A stretch of 64,000 nucleotides of DNA. Origin: Pleurodeles waltl. Its lineage: Eukaryota > Chordata > Amphibia > Caudata > Salamandridae. The stretch lies in assembly GCF_031143425.1 (NCBI RefSeq), contig NC_090448.1:335184177-335248176 (forward strand), read 5' to 3'. Below, one piece after another: positions 45,308 to 56,648 of the stretch; within the stretch, counting starts at the first letter, position 1, and every line of letters starts with the position of its first letter. A program made the position numbers and the translations under genes. Under the pieces are notes generated by a model that was not told the origin of the DNA, searched no databases, and worked only from the letters and a program-made list of their open reading frames with translations.

Positions 45308-45868
45308 GGTGGTGATTCCTATCTTGGCGGGCGGCGGTCGAAAGACCGTACCGCGGTCGAAAGACCGCGGCGGTCCTTCTGAGTTTCCCGCTGGGCGGGC
45401 GGGCGACCGCCAGAAGGCCGCCCACCCGCCCAGTGGGAAACCCCCTTCCAAGAGGATGCCGGCTCCGAATGGAGCCGGTGGAGTGGAAAGGGTGCGACGG
45501 GTGCAGTTGCACCCGTCGCAATTTTCAGTGTCTGCATAGCAGACACTGAAAATCTTTGTGGGGCACTGCAGGGGCCTCCAGGGGCCCCAAGACACCCGTT
45601 ACCGCCAGCCAGGTTCTGGCGGTCAAAACCGACAGAACCAGGCTGGCGGTAAGGGGGTCGGAATCCCCATGGCGGCGCTGCCTGCAGCGCCGCCATGGAG
45701 GATTCCATAGGGCAGCGGAAAACCGGTGGGACACCGCCGGTTTTCCGTTTCTGACCGCAGCTGTACCGCCGCGGTCAGAATGCCCATGGATGCACCGCCA
45801 GCCTGTTGGCGGTGCATCGCGGTCCCCTACCCTGGCGGTCTCGGACCGCCAGGGTAGGAATGACCCCC
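45308..45868. mobile_element. Harbinger-type MITE inside L1 ORF2
   Basis: A 561-bp GC-rich element with ends GGTGGTGATTCCTATCTTGG and the inverse of GGGGGTCATTCCTACCCTGG, and several internal GGCGGTC/GACCGCC palindromes. It is flanked by ATA on both sides (45305-45307 and 45869-45871). Removing it with one ATA joins AKRDI to MANWKA in frame in L1 ORF2, which fixes both borders. The right end (AGGGTAGGAATGA..GCC) matches that of the large element at 15723-19178, so they share a family. Confidence 0.9.
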
Positions 45869-45871
45869 ATA

Positions 45872-46337
45872 ATGGCGAATTGGAAGGCTACAAAGGCTCC
45901 GGCATTGACCAGATGAGACGAGGTGTGGACTGGTGTGCCCGGCACGAAAAACTTGTGTATGAAGCCAGGGGTTGCCCAAATAAATACTATAAGATACGGG
46001 GGAGGTGGGAGGCCTCATGGTGCATCCGACTCTCGCTTCCGGGATGGGGTTGTCCTCTCCATCCCCTTCTTCTCCCTCCCCCTCCCTTCCCCTCCTATCC
46101 TCCTTTCCCCTCCTCTATTTCTCTTTCTCTTTCGCCTTCTTCTTTCCTCCCACCCCCCTCAGCACGAGTCCGGAATATTAAATAAGGTATCTTGATCGTA
46201 GCAATTACTCACGGGGTTCGTTTGGGACTGAAGCGGTGCCCGACTCCAGGCGCCGATTGGTGCCTTGTGTTGTTTATTTCTTTATGATTTATCTTTTCAA
46301 CTCGTTCTGTAAAACCAATAAACTTTTGTATAAAAAA
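45872..46337 (+). other. L1 ORF2 end, 3' UTR and A-rich tail
   Basis: Resumption of ORF2 (MANWKA...) with stops, then a C/T-rich segment (46040-46160), AATAAA at 46317 and a short A tail merging with the target duplication. Confidence 0.75.
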
Positions 46338-46353
46338 AAGAGCTGCATTATCC
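46338..46353. repeat. L1 target-site duplication, right copy
   Basis: AAGAGCTGCATTATCC, identical to 38887-38902. Confidence 0.95.
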
Positions 46354-49300
46354 ATGAAGGGCAACTCATAGGCAGCTTCCCCTAGCAAGTGCACCCTCAA
46401 AGTGCATGTCTGGTAGTGAGCCCTCAGCGAGAACATCACAGATCAGCGTCAATGCCGGGTAGAAAGGCAAATGTCCAGTGCACATTCGAAAAGGCACCAG
46501 AGGCATCAAAACATGGGCTGCACACAATCCAAAACCAGTCTGAATGACAGGGACCAGTTGTACTCCAGTTCTTCTAGGAGTGGTGCTCCGAAATACTATA
46601 TTCACAACACAGTTGCACTGGCGGAAGCGCTTTCAGTCCTCCTTGTTGTGAAGGGACAGCCATTACGCAGAAAAAAAAGCAACAGCAAAATGCCACCTAT
46701 TAAAGCCACAGCAATCAGAAATCCCCCCAAAACACTCAAACATATTTAATGCATGGCTGAAGGTAGTAAGCCAAATATAGAGGAAAAGGTGTGAACGAAA
46801 CCAGAACCAACAGCCTTAAAAAAATTTGCAATTCGAGTATTACTGGAGGAGTTAAATATCCGTCTCACGAGTTCACCAAAGTGTCTCGGAAAGTTTGTAC
46901 TTAAGAGGGACTAAATCTCTGTAGATGACCTCGCAACTTGAAGCACATAGGCCTTGCGCGCAGATGTAAACGCCACATGTTTTTCAATGAATAAAGCTTT
47001 GAGTCTGCTCAACTAGTCCAAATTCCAATCTGAAGTAGCAATATGAGACCAAATCTGCTACTTCCCTGTGTTGTGTAGGGGGAAAAAGGACATTCCTGCA
47101 ACAGGTGACAATTTGGGAGACCGAAACGACATAAGCTATTCCGGCTTGCATTCCACAACAACTTTCACTTTTAAGGAGCACATAGCTACCATTTGAGCGC
47201 ACCTGGAACGCAGGTCTAATCAAGGGGACTGGAACTCCCTTCAGATAGCAAGCCAAGTTCGCTGCCGAGACATTACACGCCCCGTGCAAGGACTGCTGCT
47301 TACAAACCATCAAATGGCTCACAAAAGTCTTGCATTCACTGCCGCTAAGAAAGACCTCTTTCATGCGATTGAAACATTTGTATGAAAAGGGAAGCTCCCA
47401 CACCTCGTGTATATAACTATCTCCCACATCTGCCTACTGGAATGTGTTTCCAGCAGGATGTGAATTGAAGTGTTGAAATAGGCAGATTAATAACCCCGTG
47501 TACAAATCATTCAGCAGATGGTATTTCAGCCACAGTTAAAGGCAACTTTTTAAATTTCTTGATGTTAAACATGACATAAGTCGCTTCCTTCTTAGCCATT
47601 ATTTGTTGTTGTTGCGTTAAATTAAATATTGAAAATATGTACCTTGAGCGAATGTGTTGCTAGGGAACAAGACCTGTTTTCAATGTTCGTAGTGTCCATC
47701 ATAACTGCATAATGGACCTTAGCTGACTCTGTCCATGGTGTAAAGCTGACATGTCACTCTGGGCTATGTCTATAGCAGAAGAAACAATGTTGTTTAAAGT
47801 ATATATCCGGTCGGACAAGGTATTAATACTATTATCTACAATGGCTAATGCTTTTTGTAAATTATCCTGATCTATTGTCCTTAACCGGGCAGCACTTATT
47901 GTTGGGAAAGTTTCCAAATCTCATTATATACTGCATATAAGAAGCGCTTTCTGCGTTATCTTCTGGGGCCTAACAGGAAGTCCTGTAAGTAGTTATTGTT
48001 AGACAGGAGACTGATGTGTTCTTTAACAGCATCAAGTGAGGAACTCTTTAACCATTGCTGGCATAATATCCCTACACTATATGCTATCACTATACCAGAG
48101 TGTTCTGATGACACATAGCAAGAGTCGGCCTATTTGTTCTAAAACTCCTGTGGAGCTTACAAAACGTGTATGGCACCCATTGGTGTCTACTGGTCACAAT
48201 AACCACCCACAAGGACGTGAAAGTGATGTGTTAAATGTTCCATTCTGGACCTACTTTTCGAGCTGATCTTCAGATGCATTTATATATTTTTGCCATTTGT
48301 CACATTTTGCAGGGGCAGGAATACTGGTTGCATTCAAATCTTTAATCTTTGCTAAGCTTAAACAATTTGTCTTCTGTACGGTTTCATTTTAAAATATCAT
48401 TTGAACAGGTATCAGGCATGCTCTAAATAAAGCTTTCTTTCCCCTTAGTTGCCAATTTTTAGTTCCCCACACACTTTTTAAGTCAATTGACTTCAACCAA
48501 TAGTCATAGCCTTCAATAGCTAATCGGAAAACAAAGGAATCAGAATAAATTAATTTTGTATCAATCAATAAGATATGTTGACTTTCCATTACTGACAATT
48601 TAAAATAATATGACTCAGCATTTTTTACACTGTACCCAGAGAAATAGGCAAACTTTTCAACATCTGCATATAATTGAAAATGGTCTTTGTGATACTTGTT
48701 CTGTGAATAAAATGATGTCCATAATAATTATATCAGAACATATCTCCATAATTTTGGTTAGATTGATAAACATCCTCACTTTCAAATACAGTATAGTACT
48801 GCAAATCAGTCATCCTAGAATCAACAGTTTTTACATCCCAATCACCAGAAACTAATCTGAGTGTTATTACATTGTTCATGGAAAGTTTGAATGCATACAG
48901 AATTTTGATGACCTCCGTCTGGCCATATAGATTAAACAAAACTTTATCCCAAACAATCCAATCAGGTATTGGTATACTGGAAATGTTCACTAGGGACAAG
49001 TCTCTACGGACTTTGTGAGAGGAAAAATGTGGTTTTAGGACCTCATTCACCAGTTCAACTGCAGAGCATTCAGGAAGGTAATGACCATGTATCAGTAAAA
49101 AGAAAACGATGACAAACCCAATTCAAAGGATGAAGGCAAGTTCAGTTAATAAGAGCCATAGATAGTTCCATGGAAGAATAAAATAGTTAATTTTGAGCCA
49201 AATTATCAGCGTACGTGCTCTTGATAGTTCTGTTGTAAAGGCAGATGAGTCAGTGAAAATGTCATTGATGTCGGCAAAATATCCAGAAGCAGTTTGTGCA

Positions 49301-49500
49301 AAAACTGGAGCCGTGTTTGGAAGAGGAGAGCTGGCAGAAGTTTTTCGCGGTGGTTCGTGATAGACTACACCATTTGTTTGTGTGGAATTTGAGTAGAATC
49401 GCTCAATGTTGTTGATGTTACCTGTCACAGAAGAAGTTAGTGGAACTAATGAAAGACCATTTTCCACCCTCCTCAAGCTAGGAGAGGTATCAGCGTTGCT
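46354..49500 (-). pseudogene. Provirus env remnant
   Basis: Envelope glycoprotein remains on the minus strand. The N-terminal open frame (49476-49123) has a roughly 90-residue polar leader and then a Trp/Leu-rich hydrophobic segment, as in envelopes with a long signal/leader. The central part (49050-47950) is broken by stops. A heptad-patterned segment at 47917-47699 with regular Ile/Leu spacing suggests a fusion-subunit coiled coil. A Cys-rich ectodomain follows (47427-46984), and a hydrophobic membrane anchor (FLIAVALIGGILLLLFF) lies near 46735-46680. Open sequence continues to the L1 border. The gene is non-functional in this state. Confidence 0.65.
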
Positions 49501-49567
49501 GCTTAAAACCTGTAGAAGAACATCCTGGTCTGTAGTGAGAGGGATTCTTGTACTGCCCTAGAGTTCT

Positions 49568-50683
49568 CTAGGTCTGCTGTGCAGGATCGGTCATATGGTG
49601 TAGCTTGACATTGTCGATGGAGACAAAACGATTTTCTTTAGACCAAGGCAGCAGTGGTATAATAACAGTTCTGGTACCGTGTATTCCTAGGACTGGAACC
49701 GGTGCACGATAGGAAGAACCGAACTCCTTTTTCACAGCAATCTTTTCACACACTAGATTTCCAACTTTTGGAATCCAGCCGGTAGATGTTATTGGTACAT
49801 CCCTTATTCCAAAGGAGGCGGCACTGGCAGATGCGTTGTCATCACGGAACTGTTGTAAGCCATGCAAGACGGTGACACATTAATTTATATCAAAAGGTGT
49901 ATCTGCCGCCTCTGAGCCAGGACCATCAAGATCTGGAATATACATTTGTGTTCCGAACAGGCACTTGCACGAGGTATGCCCCCCGGGACCTTCTGGGCAG
50001 ATTATTAAGTGATCTCTGGACTCCATACAGGTGAGTAAGTCAACTACAACCCTTGCCTAATACTCAGGCTGTTAAGAATTGCTTTAATTCCCGGTTTCTT
50101 CGCTCTACAATGCTATTTCACTCAGGATGAAATGGAGACGAATAATGCAGTTGGACCCCAAACAAAGCCCTGGCGTCCGTGAACGCCCTTGAGGCAAATG
50201 CAGGGTCCTGGTCCGAGTGGAAAGCCGCAACAGCATATGTGCCGATAAAGACTTGCAAATCTTTAATAACAGTTTGAGCGTCAGCTGAGCATTGTGGCTA
50301 AACCCATAGAAATCTGGAGCATGAATCAACAGTGACTAAAATGTATTTGTGTGCACTGTCAGGTGTTAGGGGACCACAATGGTCCAAGTACACACATTGT
50401 AATGGTTTGTTTGAAATTAGGAGGGATGTCTGCAGTGAGTATTTGATGGTGGACCCTTTTATGTGTTGAAACAACAAAGGAAAAACTGCTTGATCTGTTT
50501 GTATAGACCTGGCCACCAGTAACATGCTTGTAGCAATAATATTGTAGCTGCCACACCAGCATCAGCAGAAGCAACTCCCTCATGTGCTGCTTTGATCAAT
50601 TCTGGTCTTTGAACTTTGTTGGGAATCGCACGATTACCCACCCCGGTATTACTGCTAGGGCTGTAGTGAGGCATGATATGCAT
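49568..50683 (-). pseudogene. Provirus integrase remnant
   Basis: From right to left: an HHCC-type zinc region (50683-50459; HEGVAS..., YWWPGLYKQI, CC), the core with the first catalytic Asp in the LDHCGPL block (about 50390) and SDQDPAF and the SPFHPE..SIVE block near 50245-50100. A C-terminal SH3-like part (49867-49568) has VGNLVCEKIA and APVPVLG and ends just before env. Stops and shifts separate the blocks. Confidence 0.75.
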
Positions 50684-50992
50684 AGGAATATTTGGCAGTA
50701 TGTGCCTTTGGAAAGGGTGTGCCGTCAGCCGAAGCTTTCACAGCAGCCAGTGTTTCATCATCCAATTTCGTTCTACAACGAGTTCTAGAAGCCATAGCTA
50801 CTGCTGCTTTGGCTGCTTTCTCAGCCAAAGTATTGCCAGCAACACGTATGCCAACACGTTGTTTCCTAGTGTATGTACAACATGGACATTAGGTAGCTTT
50901 TCCTTCAGATCCGCTACTTTCCCCAACAGAAGTCTGTGATTAATGGTGTTACCTTTTGAATCAGTGAACCCATTCTGGCGCCAGTAATACAG

Positions 50993-51274
50993 TTATTCAC
51001 TGGAGGACTGGACACAATAGTACGAATCACAAACAATCACTGTCAGCTGTTCAGGATCCGTGTGTTCCAGTGCCATCACCAGAGCCTTAAGCTCTGCCAA
51101 TTGTGTAGTGCAGTCCCCTAAGGTCTGTGTATAGGTATGCTGTGGATAGAACTCACTATCCTTCATGTAGCCACTCACGACTGTGCAAACAGCGGAGTAT
51201 TGATGTTTTGTGTCTATAGTTGGTTGGGGTAAACCATCAGTGTACTTAATTGTCTGATATTGTTCAAAAGGCAA
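50993..51274 (-). pseudogene. Provirus RNase H remnant
   Basis: The frame contains the YTDG motif at its start, an AELKALVMALEH block and a later VIVCDSYY block, matching three of the acidic residue sites of retroviral RNase H. The last Asp-containing block is displaced to about 50940-50800 in another frame. Confidence 0.75.
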
Positions 51275-51300
51275 AGTGTTTGCTGGACTGGGTATTCAAG

Positions 51301-52577
51301 TTAGTATTGCAAAAATTCTTGAGTTTGTAATTTTGAATCAAAAGCATAGTCAACATCAGTGGCCATCAGAGATATTGCCCATTGAATCCAACGTGGATCT
51401 AGTGCTTTAGCGCTGGGAACTCTAGCTTTAGTAATGGCTTGAAGGGCCGTAATTGGGAATACGACAAAGATGGGTTTCCCCTGGGCCAGAGGTCTTTTTT
51501 TAAGGACAGCCATCTGAACAGCAATGAGAATTTTCTCAGTGGTAGCAAAGCACTGTTCTGCTGTAGAGTACAAATGTGATTTGTATGCACTCGGGACGGT
51601 CTCACCCTCATTGAACGTTACATAGGTAAAACCAATGGCACCAAAAATGACTCTGATAACAAAGTGTTTTATATTGTCCCTTGTGTGTAAGTATTTAGTT
51701 GCAAGCATGTCTTGTTGTAATGCTCTGAGAATGTATGTGTGTTCGACTGTCCAGTATTTGCCAGAAAGGTCAGGACATATTAGGTAGTATAGAGATTTAA
51801 TGCATTGTGCATAATCTTGAATCTATGTTCTGCTAAACTTTAAAAAGCCCAACACTGACTGGAACTTTTTGATTGTGTTTGGAGGTTGTAATTGTGCTCT
51901 TCCCTTCATCTGACAATTCGTATCCCAAGAACAGGACACTAAGGAGGGCTACTTTTGTTTTTTTAAATTGAATTTGTAGCCTATTTCAGCAAATCCCACA
52001 ACAATGCGGGCTACCCGTCTTATATGTTGCATGAGGTCGTCGTCCATGAAGTAGATCTCATCTATGTAGGACAACGCCTCATTTTCAAGGCTGTGTAAAA
52101 TAGATGTAACACCAGTTGAAAACAGTAATGGACTGTTCTTGTCCCCCTGTGGGAGTTGGCAATTTTTTTTCTGAGAGCCTAAAGTCTGAAACTTGTTAAG
52201 TCCCTACTTTCAGGTGCCATATTTTGGCTGAAAAACCCATTGGCAATACCTAGGGTTGTTTTGTATTTTTTGCACACTATATTGTTCATAAATGCTGTGC
52301 TGTGTACATTTTGTATAGCAAATGTACATGTGTGACTGTTTAAATGTATGTCTGGTTTAGCTACGGGGAACAATGGATTGTTCATTAGTGAGACACAGGG
52401 TTCAATTATGCCCTGGTACTCTAACTGTGTGAGGATTTCACTCACTGGTGCTTTAGCTTCATGCTTTCTTGGATATTGGGGTTGAGGTTGGGGTTGGTAT
52501 TTAATGGGTATTACATGATAGGGTGAGTCTTTATCCCACCCTACGTGGTTGTCGTGTAACGCAGGTGCTTGCGCCAC
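51301..52577 (-). pseudogene. Provirus reverse transcriptase remnant
   Basis: Palm/finger blocks appear in the frame 52577-52179 (QYPRKHEAK, QGIIEPCVS, NNPLFPVAKPD). A segment near 52175-52000 carries LPQGDKNSP in pieces and a YIDEIYF box, where the second catalytic Asp is replaced by Glu. The thumb/connection frame is 51708-51301. An FLGYELSDEGK block lies near 51935-51905. Several stops. The sequence continues directly from protease. Confidence 0.75.
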
Positions 52578-52610
52578 TGCTCAATCAATGGCATGTATTT
52601 CTACGAGCTT

Positions 52611-52973
52611 TCAGGGAACAAGGGGCGAGAAAGACTGTTCAATAATTTCTACCCCGTAAGAGAGATTACGTACAAATTCTGGTGCCCAATCCTTCTCGGG
52701 CAGCAAAATATCATAAATGGTCACGACGCGATCCCAAAAGATGGCGTTGATTGTGCTTTCAATGTCTCCTTCTAAGTGCATAGCTACTTCATACACCCTG
52801 TCAGGTGTGGAGACACGCATGTCCGCAGTCTCAGCTTGTAAGAAGTCATCAGTTGCTTTCACCTCCAGATGCTCTTGAAGATCCTGGTGAACTATTGTGA
52901 CCTCTGCTGCACTGTCTACAAGTGTTAGTGCCCACTTCCTGTTCTTCAATATAGCCCTCTTCCTGAGTGCCAT
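52611..52973 (-). pseudogene. Provirus protease
   Basis: A 120-aa open frame with the active-site motif LVDSAAEVTIV (D-S-A-A where most retropepsins have D-T/S-G-A) and a downstream ILLPEKDW block. It overlaps the end of gag in another frame, which suggests expression by frameshift or a separate start. Confidence 0.65.
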
Positions 52974-54470
52974 GTCGTATTATAACTGCTGCCACCTTTT
53001 TCTTTTTGAATTGTTCTTTTTGTTGGGGAAGTTTCTCTTCTTTCTTAACAGAAACGTCAGCCGAGCATTGTGAGTCCTTTCTTGGTTTCATGTACTCTGC
53101 TCGCTGCACTGAACGCCCACCACTCTCACCGCATTTTTCCGGTGAGTCCTGAAAGGAACGAGATTGGAGTGTATCAGTATATTGATATCTGTCAGGAGTT
53201 CTTATACCCTTTTTATTTCTAGGAGTATAGCGGTTTTGAGGGGTCTCTGTAAGCAGAGATTCTCCCCTTTCTTTTTTTATTGTTTGTTGTTTTTTATCCC
53301 AGAGTTTTTTAGATCCTAGTGGTGCTTCCTTGGTAGAATATTTATTAGCTTTACCCTGTAATTGTAGTTTAATGGGTCTGGCCCCCAGACTATCTCGATC
53401 AATACTAGAGTAAGTCTCAGTGATAATTTTTGGCAGCTCACATTCTTGATCCTGTACAGGAACATCCCGGAACCGCATACACACTGCTAGTGCATCTGCC
53501 TCCCCTTTGAGATTACTCAATATTATTGAAGACACTGTAGGTAAATTGACCATCAATTGCACCCCCAAATCAAGGGCCAGGGCAGCCCCATATTCATCTT
53601 GAATTTGTTTTAACACCTCCAGAAGAGGGCAAGTGTTGGTGTACTGTGTGCGGTAATATAGAGCGTGGAAAATATCATGCCCCAAGTGTTGCAGTTATCT
53701 ACTGTGGCAACCATCCCAAATGGCAAGCGCATAGTGAGTATTCTATGTTTATCCTGAGGACTCGTATGGGGAGAAACTGCTTCCAGCGCATTAATTTGTT
53801 GAGGTAACAAAATGGAATTTCCTTCCGCTTGGCAGGCCCTTTACCCATGATCGAATGTACAGTCGCAGGGTTAGTGACTGGCGTAGCTTCATGTTGTTGC
53901 ACTGGGGCAGCACGTGCTGGGCTAGTATTTAATGTTTGCATTACAAACTGTACTAACAGTCTGTAAATTGCCATGAGCTCTGTATATAAGAAGCCAACTT
54001 CAGCTACTGCCAAGATTGCTGCATCAGGGTGCAGTGTGTATGTGGCCAGTAAAGGCTAGGTAGGACCATCATTGCTCAGAGGACCTAACGTGTAGTATTG
54101 TATGTGGTAGGGCGCCATCAAGCCTATTATTATGTTCTCGATAAGATAGATAGATCTTTAAATATGCATAAGCTCTGTATTGTGCAGGTATGTTAGCAGG
54201 TGTGTAGTTATGAAATGTGTTAGTGTTCCCATCAACTGCTGGAAAATGGACCCAAGAATAAAATATTTCCGTTCTGTAGACTGGATGTGCCTCAGCAACA
54301 AATGTGACTGCACCCCCCTGGCCCGTGAGACCATTTGCCAATAAATGTGCTGTGAGGGGCGGTTGCATGTTTACTTCAATTACTACCCGTTGCGGGTTCA
54401 CTATTGTAATGGTAAAGGTATTGTTCAGAGATAAAGACACCAAATGGGGATCGATCCTTTTAAGGTTCAA
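52849..54470 (-). pseudogene. Provirus gag remnant
   Basis: Three consecutive frames (54470-54069, 54013-53699, 53685-52849) fill the gag position. The last is a 278-aa frame with a capsid-like N-terminal half (about 85 residues, DEYGAALALDLGVQL) and a basic, Lys/Gln/Arg-rich C-terminal half. No Cys-His knuckle is visible in it. The identification is mainly positional. Confidence 0.55.
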
Positions 54471-54566
54471 GCTTGAACAACCTACAGTGTTAGTTAGGTA
54501 TTACCTACTTAGCTGAGCAGGAAATCCTCAATACCATGGAGGTCTTCATATGTAGTATAGAGGTGC

Positions 54567-55433
54567 TGTTTTGCTTCTACTTCAGACTGAAAGGAAACAC
54601 AAATAAAAGGAATTCCAACATAGCAGAGTTCTTAGTCTCAGTAATACATTTATTAGAGCACTTTTTAAGGTTCGAATAGAGGAAACATGCAGGTCAAATG
54701 CAGCAACATGAATACACTTCCGAAAATAATCACAGCAGGAGAATAATAATGATCATAGAAACAAACAATGAAAATACACTACTTTAATCATGGATGATAT
54801 ATCTGCATATACAGTGATTATATATTCATTCACAATGCAAAGTAAAAAATAAGAATTCAAAATGCATCACCATAGACCAGAGTAAAGACATCATCTCTTT
54901 GCCAACGTCAAGCCGGAAACCTAAATGACTGCAGAAAGAGAGAACTGCCCTCACTGGGAGTAAACCAGGCAAAGACATCCCTCTTCTGGAATGAGTTTGA
55001 TCTATAACCCCAGTCGTCAAATTTCCCTCTTAAATACCTTAAACAAGCTAGGTAGGAGAATTCTAGAAACTCCCCCCTCCCATATTGTGAGTTGTTGTTC
55101 TAATGCTGGCTGTACCAGTCCGTGTTGAAAGAGCAAGTTAGAGATTTGGCCACATCCCAAGGTTCGATCCCAAAACCGAACTGTTCCCTGCTGTACCATA
55201 AACATTCTCCTCTGGTACATCTTATCATCTGTGCTCTTTACTTCCCCATATTATGTACCTTCCCTTGGTAAGAAAGAGCACTAAGAGTGAAAACATGAGC
55301 AAAAAACATGTTGCATAAGTTGTGCGCAGAAAAATACCTGAATGACCAATGTAACGGTGATTGAAGCTAAGTTAAGCACAAAATGGAGTCAGTGGTCAAG
55401 ATGGAGCAGTGGATAAATACAGATATCATTACA
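54567..55433 (-). mobile_element. Solo LTR, family A, in the provirus leader
   Basis: An 867-bp LTR with minus-strand TG/CA ends and perfect 5-bp target duplication GGTGC (54562-54566 and 55434-55438). AATAAA is on the minus strand near 54648. It is the sister of the copy at 26073-27390, which carries an additional insert. It lies between the provirus PBS-like site and gag, so it arrived after the provirus. It could have added a second promoter in the same direction. Confidence 0.9.
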
Positions 55434-55493
55434 GGTGCCTTTAGCACATAGTGAGACAGAGATACTTAGGAGGATTAGAATATTAGTGCCTGA

Positions 55494-55512
55494 CCAAACG
55501 TTGGTGGTGCCA
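55494..55512 (-). other. Primer-binding-site-like sequence
   Basis: Immediately after the 5' LTR on the minus strand the sequence is TGGCACCACCAACGTTTGG. TGG directly following the LTR CA is the usual start of a tRNA primer site. I cannot name the tRNA with confidence. Confidence 0.55.
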
Positions 55513-56448
55513 TGTCACATAGGTTCTTGTTCTCCTAATGGGACTACTGGATTTGGGCATCAGAATCACCTGAATTGTGGGTACTAAGTACAGTTCCACA
55601 CAATGTGATGCCTGGCGGCCTGATCCGGGTTTTCTGGCTAAACAGAATTGCCTCATCTCCACTGAGAACAGGGATGATTGTGCCAACCAGGTGCATGACA
55701 GAGAAGACTCCTCAAGGAAATCGTGGTCGATTAGCTCTCATCCCTTTCTCTCAGTTACATTAGTCTCACACAGGCAAAGACAAACAGAAGCAGAATATAG
55801 TTCAATAAGGTTTATTGAAGTACCTGTATCTTAGATAAAATGGCATGTATTGTAATAACTAGGATGATTAAACACAAGAGAAGCAAAATTGTGACAAGGA
55901 GAGTGAAACACAAAAATAGTCCCACCATACTGTCACTAGAAATGATATATATATATATATTGCCTACCTAAGCTGTGTTAGAGCGCAGCGTGATAATCCC
56001 TAATCCGCCCTTCAGGCTTCCCCCCTGGGAAGACATCATCCCCTATACCTGAGCAAGGAAGTCTGTTGTCTAGAAAGATACCATCCCCATATAGGCCAGG
56101 GATTCAACAGCCTAAGAAAGCATAATAAAACAACAGATGTTCCACGAAAGGGTCCCCACGTAACGATATGTATGTTTCTGTGAATGTCGGAGACACAGCG
56201 TACCACTTTTGCCACCAACCCTAACTGCAGCCTTGAGGAAAGCACAAAGTGTAATAAATGCAGTGCTAAGAAAGTGATGTTTCCTAGACGAAAGAAGATC
56301 TAGATAGAGAAAAAAACACCGCAAATGTGGCTAATGCTAGAAAAATAAAATGATGCTTAATAAAATGTAACTGGGCTAAAGTGCATGACGGAAGGCCTAG
56401 TTTGCTAAAATAACGAGCCTAAAACATGGCTAAAATAGCTATACAACA
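55513..56448 (-). repeat. Provirus 5' LTR
   Basis: About 936 bp, aligned with 37632-38586. Minus-strand AATAAA at 55816-55811. An (AT)n run near 55946-55960 is private to this copy. Its outer end is about 200 bp from the ancestral stop of the TLR9-like gene, on the same strand. Confidence 0.85.
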
Positions 56449-56648
56449 GCAGTGCGCTTCAAGACCTGATACACTGATAAGGAACTAATGAAATTGTAAT
56501 TTCTGGCATATCAGAATCTAAATACATAAATTCCAATGCAATTACTTCATTATTCCAAAAGAAGAACAAAAGGCATATTTGGACAAAAGCAACAGATGCT
56601 TTCAAATGTTTCTAGAAACACCTAAAATTCATGATATTTAAATCCAGT

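Larger units (their letters stand above)
38903..46337 (+). mobile_element. Near full-length L1-type LINE inserted in the provirus
   Basis: A complete-looking non-LTR retrotransposon: CpG-rich 5' UTR (38903-40257), ORF1 (40258-41160), a short spacer, ORF2 with endonuclease, RT and Cys-rich C-terminus (41740-45990), a CT-rich 3' UTR, the signal AATAAA (46317-46322) and an A-rich tail. It is flanked by a perfect 16-bp duplication. It contains a 561-bp Harbinger-type MITE. Both ORFs carry shifts and stops, so this copy is inactive. It inserted in the orientation opposite to the provirus. Confidence 0.9.
37632..56448 (-). mobile_element. Endogenous retrovirus, class III/foamy-like, disrupted
   Basis: A minus-strand provirus bounded by LTRs that share sequence along their length (37632-38586 and 55513-56448). 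From right to left it shows 5' LTR, PBS-like site, gag, protease, RT, RNase H, integrase, env with membrane anchor, a downstream region, a purine-rich tract and 3' LTR. A 7.4-kb L1 (38903-46337) interrupts the segment after env; a solo LTR of another family (54567-55433) interrupts the leader. Many stops and shifts are present in every gene. No CCHC knuckle was seen in gag, and env has an unusually long N-terminal leader before a hydrophobic segment; with the RT motifs this favours a spuma-like/class III affinity, but only a phylogeny could confirm it. No outer target duplication was clear. Confidence 0.85.

Noticed and set aside
37632..56448. Outer target-site duplication of the provirus
   Set aside because: Flanks AGTAA (left) and GCAGT (right) do not match convincingly; borders may be off by a few bases or the duplication has decayed.
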